Shown piece after piece: positions 15,520-20,737 of a stretch of DNA of 20,737 bases (its first letter is position 1; each line of letters starts with the position of its first letter). The DNA comes from Alphaproteobacteria bacterium UBA7371 (GTDB taxonomy: Bacteria; Pseudomonadota; Alphaproteobacteria; UBA8317), in contig DKOD01000011.1 of the NCBI GenBank assembly GCA_002469865.1, forward strand, positions 1 to 20,737, read 5' to 3'. Made by a program: the position numbers and the translations under genes. The notes beneath the pieces are model-generated. The model saw nothing but the letters and a program-made list of their open reading frames with translations. It had not been told where the DNA came from and did no database searches.

Positions 15520-17262
15520 GTGGCATCAGGTGTCGGCGCAGAAGTCTTAATCGAGCCCATCGTTTATCTGGGCATGGCAGGGCTTGTGGTTCCCCTGGCG
15601 CGTCGGCTTGGGCTCAATGAGATCCTAACTTTTCTGCTCTTGGGTGTGATCATTGGCCCTGGGGCTTTGGGCCAATTGGAAATTTTGCAACCCTATCTTA
15701 TCACCAACACACAACAGATAAGCCTGTTGGCGGATCTGGGTGTGATTTTCTTGATGTTCACCATTGGTCTAGAACTCTCACCCACAAGGCTATATGCCAT
15801 GCGCCGCCTGATCGGTGGCGTTGGTGGCCTGCAGATTGTGATCACCACCATCTTATTGACCATGGCAATGATGGCGCTTGGTTTCAGCGAAGAACATGCC
15901 ATCCTCTTCGGCATGGCCATGTCGTTGAGCTCCACCGCGATGGTTATGCATCTTTTGTCGGAACGACGCGCCTTGGCCTCGCCGCTTGGTCGGGCCAATT
16001 TTGGTGTCCTTCTGGCACAGGATCTTGCCGTTATTCCCCTGCTTTTTGCCGTTTCCAATCTTGCCTCAGATGATGCCGGCACTGTTGATTTTATGGTGCT
16101 GGGTCTTGGTGTTGGCCAAGCCATTATTGTGGTGATCGCCATGTACAGCATAGGCCGGCTGGTGGCGCGCCCCTTTCTTGTTCATTCGCAATTCGGCGGT
16201 CGTGCTGGTTTCATGGCCATCATCCTATTGATCATGTTTGCCATGTCGGCGGGTGCAGAATTGGGTGGCCTTTCCGCGTCTCTTGGGGCGTTGCTTGCCG
16301 GCCTAGTCTTTGCAAGTACCGCAAGCCGGCATCAAATTGAGGCCGATATTGAACCATTTAAAACACTACTTTTGGGCCTCTTCTTTTTGACAAGCGGCAT
16401 GCTTCTGCCACTTTCCTCCATGCTTTCCAACCTGCCCTTGGTTCTTTTGCTGATTGTCATCATGGTGGTGATCAAAATCATGGTGATTGGCACCTTAATG
16501 CTTCTGTTTAAGCAAGGACGCGCAGTCACGGTGGAATCCGCCTTTTTGTTGGCGCCGGCAGGTGAATTTGCCTTTGTGTTGTTGGCCACAGCTTCCAGCC
16601 ATGATGTTATCAACCAAGAAATTCGGGAGATTTTGCTCGCTGTTGCCCTGATCTCCATGATGACCCTGCCGATCATGGCCAAACTTGGTGGCCATTTTGG
16701 CAAAAAACTTCACCGCGATCAGGAAGATGTTACAAGCCATCTGGATGAATTGCCTGAAAACAATACCTCCGATGTTCTTCTTCTGGGAATAGGTCGGGTT
16801 GGTAAAACCATTGCCGAGGCGCTGGAGATGCAGAATATCCCCTATATTGCCGTCGACAACCGCATGAACCATGTGCGCGAAGCCCGACGGGAAGGGATTG
16901 AGGTATTCTTTGGTGAAGCCCGAAGAGAAGATTTTTTGATGCGTCTTCAGCCAGAAAAAAGACAGGTTGTGGTGATTGCGCTTGATGACCCACCATCGGT
17001 CTATGCCGCGACAAGGTCCGTACGCAAATTGGCGCCCAATGTCCGGATCATCACAAGATCCCATGATGAAGACAGCGCCAACAGACTTCGTGATGCAGGC
17101 GCCTCGATGGCCATCCCGGACATGCTTGGGTCATCCTTAATGATTTCTGAGCAGACCTTGCGTTGCTTAGGCCTTCCCCAGGATCTTATCTCCAGCACCC
17201 AGCAAGCCATGCGCCTGAAAAGAGCAGAAAGGTTAAACCTAGAAGACAGCCTGCATGATTAA
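15520..17262 (+). CDS. CPA2-family monovalent cation:proton antiporter (KefB/YbaL-like)
   Basis: This protein has 580 residues from a GTG start. The first ~380 form a Na+/H+-exchanger-type membrane domain with about 12 hydrophobic segments, including LTFLLLGVIIGPGALG, FGMAMSLSSTAMVMHLL and LLAQDLAVIPLL. From about residue 420 a cytoplasmic TrkA-N/RCK domain begins with LLLGIGRVGKTIAEALE, a dinucleotide-binding fold that gates such transporters. It probably exchanges K+ or Na+ for protons at the inner membrane; the ion cannot be told from sequence. No ATG is available before the first membrane segment. The GTG at 15520 has AAAGG seven bases upstream and gives a family-like N-terminus; TTG 15439 would overlap the mnmC promoter region. 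It is divergent from mnmC. Confidence 0.9.
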   Translation: MASGVGAEVLIEPIVYLGMAGLVVPLARRLGLNEILTFLLLGVIIGPGALGQLEILQPYLITNTQQISLLADLGVIFLMFTIGLELSPTRLYAMRRLIGGVGGLQIVITTILLTMAMMALGFSEEHAILFGMAMSLSSTAMVMHLLSERRALASPLGRANFGVLLAQDLAVIPLLFAVSNLASDDAGTVDFMVLGLGVGQAIIVVIAMYSIGRLVARPFLVHSQFGGRAGFMAIILLIMFAMSAGAELGGLSASLGALLAGLVFASTASRHQIEADIEPFKTLLLGLFFLTSGMLLPLSSMLSNLPLVLLLIVIMVVIKIMVIGTLMLLFKQGRAVTVESAFLLAPAGEFAFVLLATASSHDVINQEIREILLAVALISMMTLPIMAKLGGHFGKKLHRDQEDVTSHLDELPENNTSDVLLLGIGRVGKTIAEALEMQNIPYIAVDNRMNHVREARREGIEVFFGEARREDFLMRLQPEKRQVVVIALDDPPSVYAATRSVRKLAPNVRIITRSHDEDSANRLRDAGASMAIPDMLGSSLMISEQTLRCLGLPQDLISSTQQAMRLKRAERLNLEDSLHD

Positions 17263-17264
17263 AA

Positions 17265-17765
17265 TCACTTCACCTCAATGTCAAAATTAGATGCCACGAT
17301 CGCGCGGCCTTGGGTGCCTTCCCCAACTTTTGCTTCGTCACCTGAATTGAGCAACGCAAGTGGGCAAAGCACAACGCCGACCACCACGGTCCCAGTTGTC
17401 TCATCCTCACCTTCAAAAGTCTTGCTACCCTGTAAGGTTACAACGGTTCCATCAACAGCTGTTGTGTTTAACATAGCGACAGAAATTTTGCCCGCCTGAC
17501 CAACCATGGCTGATTTTTCAGCAAATGTGATTGTGCCATTCACCATCGAACCACCCTCGATCACAACTTTTCCGTCAACGACGATATCGTTGGCGACGCG
17601 GAACATGATGCTGTCGCCGGTGACATGGCTTTCTGAAGTAAGTGACTCGGCCAGGGTGACTGGAATAAACGTCCCAGCCTTTAAACGGACCGTCTCGGCC
17701 ATGGCGGGAACAGCCACCAATAGGTTCAACACCACAGCACCTAAAAGGTAAGAAAATTTGTTCAT
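17265..17765 (-). CDS. Exported protein of unknown function
   Basis: This is a 166-residue protein I do not recognise. A clear signal peptide is present: MNK, a hydrophobic stretch (about 5-20), and a likely cleavage after AMA at residue 23. The mature part is rich in Val, Thr and Gly with alternating hydrophobic residues, suggesting a small beta-sandwich or barrel. It includes GTFIPVTLAESLTSES, VTGDSIMFRVANDIVVDG and KVVIEGGSMVNGTI. It has one cysteine, in VVLCPLALLNSGDEAKVGEG. There is no lipobox, so it is probably periplasmic. Its ATG overlaps the stop of the DUF2085 membrane gene by four bases (ATGA), which implies coupled translation and perhaps a shared role at the envelope. Its 3' end is two bases from the convergent antiporter stop. 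No function is proposed. Confidence 0.8.
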   Translation of the reverse strand: MNKFSYLLGAVVLNLLVAVPAMAETVRLKAGTFIPVTLAESLTSESHVTGDSIMFRVANDIVVDGKVVIEGGSMVNGTITFAEKSAMVGQAGKISVAMLNTTAVDGTVVTLQGSKTFEGEDETTGTVVVGVVLCPLALLNSGDEAKVGEGTQGRAIVASNFDIEVK

Positions 17766-18217
17766 GACGACCTCTTCAATGAAAAAAACAAATACACAAA
17801 AGCAGAAAGCGCTAGCGCCATGCCGGCACCACCCACAAGACCACTGAAAAATCGCTCCATGTTTCCATCAGTGACTTTAAGGATTCCGTCCATAACCGCA
17901 ATCATAAAAAGCGTCATTCCAATGGAATAGGCGGAAAGAATAGGCACAAACCGAAAAGGCCGCACCAACAACAAAACAGATGCTGCACCAATGATTACGC
18001 CAAGATAGCCCCCGGTACAGCGGGTGCATAAGCCTAATGGGTGACCCAAAAAATGAAAGCTTTTGTGGAAATCTTGGTGGCAAATTTGGGACAAAAATTC
18101 GTAAAAAATTTCACCATTTGGGTAGCTTAACGAATTAAGACTTGCAGCCAAAATGGCTGAAATCAGCAACGCTAAGGCCCCTAAGGGTGGCATGGATATG
18201 ATCAGCTTAGCTATCAT
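17762..18217 (-). CDS. DUF2085-family membrane protein
   Basis: This is a 151-residue protein with about four predicted membrane segments (roughly 5-27, 67-86, 90-110 and 122-146). Between the first two lies a loop with ICHQDFHKSFHF and LGLCTRCTGGYLG. The CHQ (C46, H47) and CxxC (C64, C67) arrangement is the conserved core of the DUF2085 family, whose function is not known to me. The ATG at 18217 has GAAGG eight bases upstream and is chosen; ATGs at 18250/18247 lack a ribosome site and would add 10-11 residues. It overlaps the end of rmuC by 11 bases and the next gene by four. The thiol/histidine pattern could bind a metal or be redox active, but that is inference. Confidence 0.82.
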   Translation of the reverse strand: MIAKLIISMPPLGALALLISAILAASLNSLSYPNGEIFYEFLSQICHQDFHKSFHFLGHPLGLCTRCTGGYLGVIIGAASVLLLVRPFRFVPILSAYSIGMTLFMIAVMDGILKVTDGNMERFFSGLVGGAGMALALSAFVYLFFSLKRSS

Positions 18218-19517
18218 CACGTGTACCTTCAGAAATTTTTTCCTCATCACCGCGCATAAGCCTTATCCCAGTTTCGACCTGCTGCAAATCAGCAATATCA
18301 TGCTCGCTTTGGGCGATGCCCAATTCCTGAAACTTTCTGGCCGACGGCAGCACACGCGATTCCAATGTGGCGACAAGTTCATTATGAGCCCGAACCGTGC
18401 GGTCGAGATGGGTGCTAAGCTTTCCCATTCGGTCCCCCATGATGGCCATACGGTCGTGCAATTCTCGGCCAAGCACACCAATGCGCACCGCATTTTCCGC
18501 AAGTTTTTCCTGACGCCAACCGGCTGCCACCACATGGGCAAGCGCCACAAAGGTTGTTGGGGTGGTGATCAGCACACGCTGATCAATACCATCCACCAAC
18601 AAATCAGGGTCACGCTCCACCGCGGCGGTGAACAAATTCTCACCAGGAATAAACATCACCACATAATCGGCTGCATCATTAAGATGAGACCAGTAGGATT
18701 TGCTGGCCAATTGTTTCATGTGGGTGCGTGCCTGCCGGGCATGATCTTTTAGGCGAAGCTCGCGTTTTTCTTCATCCACCTCATCGATGGCCTCCAAATA
18801 AGCATGCATGGGTGTTTTGGCATCAACAACCAACTTTCGGCCTTGCGGCAAACGGATGATGGCATCGGGCCGCAATCGGCCATCCTCACCATCCATGCTT
18901 TGCTCCAATTGAAAATCAACATGCTCGGTCATGCCAGCAATTTCCATCACTGAACGCAATTGCTGCTCCCCCCATCGCCCCCTCGTCTTTGGGGCTGCCT
19001 TTAATGCATTAACCAGCCTTCCCGTTTCGGTGTTCAAGCGCTCCTGGGAGGCTGCCAGGCCTTTCAATTGTTGGTTAAGCGCACCTTCATCCCGAAGCCG
19101 CTCGGCCTCAACTTTTTTGAGATGCTCATGATAGGCCTTCAAGCCCTCATTGATCGGATTAACCAGGGCTGAGATATTCTGCTTGGCGATCTCCTCACGG
19201 CTTTCCATGCTTTTGGCCATGCGCTCCAAAAATGCCGCAGAATTTTTGTCCAGCAAGTCCTGGGTAAGCAGCTTGAGGTCTTTTTCAATTTGGTGGCGAA
19301 CCTCATCCAATGCATGCAATTTTTCGCGATGGGCCGTTTCCATGGCCTCCATGCGCGCGCCCTCAACAGCCAATGTGACCTCGGCCTGCCGGGCCCTTTT
19401 GCGGTCACCAGCACCCAAAAACCAGCCCAGCATAATACCAGTTAGCAGCAAGCCAACCATCACCAACCAAGCTATGGGTTCGTTAATCAACAATTTGATG
19501 GATGCATCATTGTCCAT
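18207..19517 (-). CDS. rmuC: DNA recombination protein RmuC
   Basis: This is a 436-residue protein with one N-terminal membrane segment (about 14-35, WLVMVGLLLTGIMLGWFLG). A long charged helical, probably coiled-coil, region follows (about 40-175), then the RmuC domain. Conserved parts are RGRWGEQQLR (179-188), RPDAIIRLP (216-224) and KLVVDAKTP (228-236). D218, D232 and K234 fit the PD-(D/E)xK-like nuclease pattern proposed for the family. RmuC limits inversions between short inverted repeats in E. coli, and its biochemical activity is a predicted nuclease. A GGAAGG lies upstream of the ATG at a slightly long distance. The gene follows the acetyltransferase by 27 bases and overlaps the DUF2085 gene, so the run is probably one transcript. 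Confidence 0.93.
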   Translation of the reverse strand: MDNDASIKLLINEPIAWLVMVGLLLTGIMLGWFLGAGDRKRARQAEVTLAVEGARMEAMETAHREKLHALDEVRHQIEKDLKLLTQDLLDKNSAAFLERMAKSMESREEIAKQNISALVNPINEGLKAYHEHLKKVEAERLRDEGALNQQLKGLAASQERLNTETGRLVNALKAAPKTRGRWGEQQLRSVMEIAGMTEHVDFQLEQSMDGEDGRLRPDAIIRLPQGRKLVVDAKTPMHAYLEAIDEVDEEKRELRLKDHARQARTHMKQLASKSYWSHLNDAADYVVMFIPGENLFTAAVERDPDLLVDGIDQRVLITTPTTFVALAHVVAAGWRQEKLAENAVRIGVLGRELHDRMAIMGDRMGKLSTHLDRTVRAHNELVATLESRVLPSARKFQELGIAQSEHDIADLQQVETGIRLMRGDEEKISEGTRDDS

Positions 19518-19544
19518 GGCTTGGCCGCCTTCCGGTGGGGGTGG

Positions 19545-19847
19545 TTACAATGATTTGTCAGCCAAGGCCTCACGAAGCAAGCCTGGATCATGGCGGGCCA
19601 TCAAACCAACCCGCTCACAAAATTTTCGTCCCTTGGCCGAAAGCGGGGTGGCAGGGAAAATCTCTGCATCAGTCATGCTGGCCAATTGATTGATCAAAAA
19701 CCGTCCAAGACCAGTGCCCCGACGCAAAGGATGCACAAAAATATAGTCCAAGCCGCCATTATCAGCATAAAGGCAGTAGCCCCAGGTGCTGTTCTCATCT
19801 TTCAACAAAAGATGGCCCTGATCATGGATGAATTGAAGATTAATCAT
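19545..19847 (-). CDS. Small GNAT-family N-acetyltransferase
   Basis: This 100-residue protein has the acetyl-CoA-binding motif A of the GNAT fold, GLDYIFVHPLRRGTGLGRFL (32-51), in which RRGTGLG forms the pyrophosphate loop. The C-terminal KGRKFCERVGLMAR fits the final helix and strand. It is shorter than most GNAT proteins (about 140-160), lacking part of the usual N-terminal beta-alpha region, so it may be a minimal acetyltransferase; the reading frame looks undamaged. The substrate is unknown. AGGG lies about five bases before the ATG. It is the first gene of the minus-strand run with rmuC, and a 77-base gap with no clear terminator separates it from the GlcG-like gene upstream. Confidence 0.82.
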   Translation of the reverse strand: MINLQFIHDQGHLLLKDENSTWGYCLYADNGGLDYIFVHPLRRGTGLGRFLINQLASMTDAEIFPATPLSAKGRKFCERVGLMARHDPGLLREALADKSL

Positions 19848-19924
19848 GGGGACCCTAACGATACCAAGACATGAGTTCGTTAAGAGGACATGGTGGCGGC
19901 CCCCAAGATTGTCGAGAAGATTAA

Positions 19925-20419
19925 TTAAAAAGGCAACTTGTCAGAAATTGCTTGAATGCCCTTAAGGCCACAGGCCTGGTCATCCTCACCCGTTGGTGCA
20001 CCGGACACACCCAGACCGCCCAACATTTCTCCAGCAGCTTCCACCAATATGCCACCACCAAGCATGAGCGCGTTGGTGATACCCCGCGCTCCGGATTGGG
20101 CTGAGCCCTCCTTGGTGGGTTCAACAAGATCGAGGGTGTTTGTCCGGAAACTCACGGCTGTATAGGCTTTACGGATGGCGGTGTCTGGTGTGTGGGGGCC
20201 AGAAAACCTGTTGCGCAGAAGAGCCTGTGGCACGCCAAAACGGTCAACAACAGCTGCCGTCACCTGAAACCCATCTTCCTCACAGGCCGCCACCGTGGCA
20301 CCCACAAGCTCATGGGCAAGAGATGGTGTCAGCACAGAAAATGTTTGGATGGCTTCTTCATTAGCAAAGCTACTTGTTCCACACCATACCATGGCAAGGG
20401 CAACAACGAATTGTCTCAT
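19925..20419 (-). CDS. Exported GlcG/HbpS-family (heme-binding-like) protein
   Basis: This 164-residue protein has a signal peptide (MRQFVVALAMVWCGTSSFA, likely cleavage after A19). The GlcG/HbpS domain (formerly DUF336) follows. Features are VAACEEDGFQVTAAVVDRFG, the DTAIRKAYTAVSF helix, and the glycine-rich GGGILVEAAGEMLGGLGVSG near the end. Some members bind heme or sense redox outside the cell (HbpS), while others occur with glycolate genes. Neither context is present here, so the role is open. Export is supported by the signal peptide. A near-perfect GAGGAGG precedes the ATG by six bases, suggesting strong translation. The upstream region on this strand runs to the window edge without an obvious partner. 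Confidence 0.87.
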   Translation of the reverse strand: MRQFVVALAMVWCGTSSFANEEAIQTFSVLTPSLAHELVGATVAACEEDGFQVTAAVVDRFGVPQALLRNRFSGPHTPDTAIRKAYTAVSFRTNTLDLVEPTKEGSAQSGARGITNALMLGGGILVEAAGEMLGGLGVSGAPTGEDDQACGLKGIQAISDKLPF

Positions 20420-20737
20420 GAATTCCTCCTCATTTGTGTCAAGTTTTCAGGCCTCTTGCGCGGCCATATCTCCATGTTAGGAGAGAAGGGCTTTGGTTGC
20501 ATAGACCATTAATGATCTGGCCTTTGGGGATGGGCCAAAATCAACAGCAACGGGTTTGCCTAAATCTTAGGAAGGCACTTGATCAGGGCCTACTTAGCCC
20601 CCACTTTTGAAAATAACGATGACGTTCCGTCTCAATTTGGGCAAAATCTGGCTTGCAAGTTGTTTTGAGGTTATCCAAATGGGTTGATCAAACATGCCAA
20701 AGCACCGAAATAGTGACCCAACGGGACGTCTGAACAG
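20420..20737. other. 318-base stretch without a supported gene
   Basis: No open frame here has a start, a ribosome site and a coding-like product together. On the minus strand, 20583-20687 is open and its C-terminal half (PDFAQIETERHRYFQKWGLS) looks protein-like, but it has no start codon and a stop (TGA) precedes it. A different minus frame is open from the right edge to a TAA at 20671. These may be chance, or the decayed or frameshifted 3' end of a gene that begins beyond the window. The part next to 20419 probably holds the promoter of the GlcG-like gene, but I could not pick out convincing boxes. Confidence 0.5.

Noticed and set aside
18153..18752. Plus-strand open frame of 199 codons
   Set aside because: It is antisense to rmuC and the DUF2085 gene, with no recognisable motifs or ribosome site.
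1..20737. Mobile elements, CRISPR, tRNA/rRNA genes, defence or secondary-metabolite systems
   Set aside because: No transposase, integrase, regularly spaced repeats, tRNA-like clover sequence or defence domains were found. The window is mostly ordinary metabolism and housekeeping.

Overview
The window reads as a gene-dense chromosomal segment of a proteobacterium, most likely an alphaproteobacterium. I infer this from the gene families: a PaaI-type thioesterase with an RPGG/SGP motif, a LysR regulator divergent from mmsA, a fused MnmC and a CPA2 antiporter. No rRNA or tRNA marker is present to confirm it. I see no mobile elements, CRISPR arrays or phage genes. The 18 protein genes are intact except for a thioesterase cut by the left edge.

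Region 1 (about 1-7000) is the valine/isobutyrate branch. On the minus strand lie a PaaI-type thioesterase (partial), an acyl-CoA dehydrogenase of the short/branched-chain type (probably isobutyryl-CoA dehydrogenase) and a LysR regulator. Divergent from the regulator, on the plus strand, are mmsA (methylmalonate-semialdehyde dehydrogenase) and a crotonase-family enoyl-CoA hydratase. Converging on these, on the minus strand, are 3-hydroxyisobutyrate dehydrogenase (mmsB) and 3-hydroxyisobutyryl-CoA hydrolase. Together they could carry isobutyryl-CoA to propionyl-CoA.

Region 2 (about 7160-13626) is a tight plus-strand leucine operon. It holds isovaleryl-CoA dehydrogenase, methylcrotonyl-CoA carboxylase beta, methylglutaconyl-CoA hydratase, methylcrotonyl-CoA carboxylase alpha and HMG-CoA lyase. 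This is the liuABCDE order, with 1-3 nt gaps or small overlaps. It carries isovaleryl-CoA to acetoacetate plus acetyl-CoA. The branched-chain ketoacid dehydrogenase, the electron-transfer flavoproteins and a liuR-type regulator are not in the window. The LysR gene is the only regulator seen, and inverted or direct repeats built on TGCAA/TTGCA lie in all three promoter-bearing gaps.

Region 3 (about 13630-20737) is unrelated housekeeping and accessory sequence. It has mnmC (tRNA wobble-uridine modification) convergent with the leucine operon and divergent from a CPA2-type cation/proton antiporter. A compact minus-strand run follows: GNAT acetyltransferase, rmuC, a DUF2085 membrane protein and an unrecognised exported protein, the last three overlapping. 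Upstream of that run is an exported GlcG/HbpS-type protein. The last ~318 bases hold no gene I can support.

Most of the window is well-understood metabolism. The points most worth a second look are the possible LysR control of the branched-chain clusters and the overlapping rmuC / DUF2085 / exported-protein trio.
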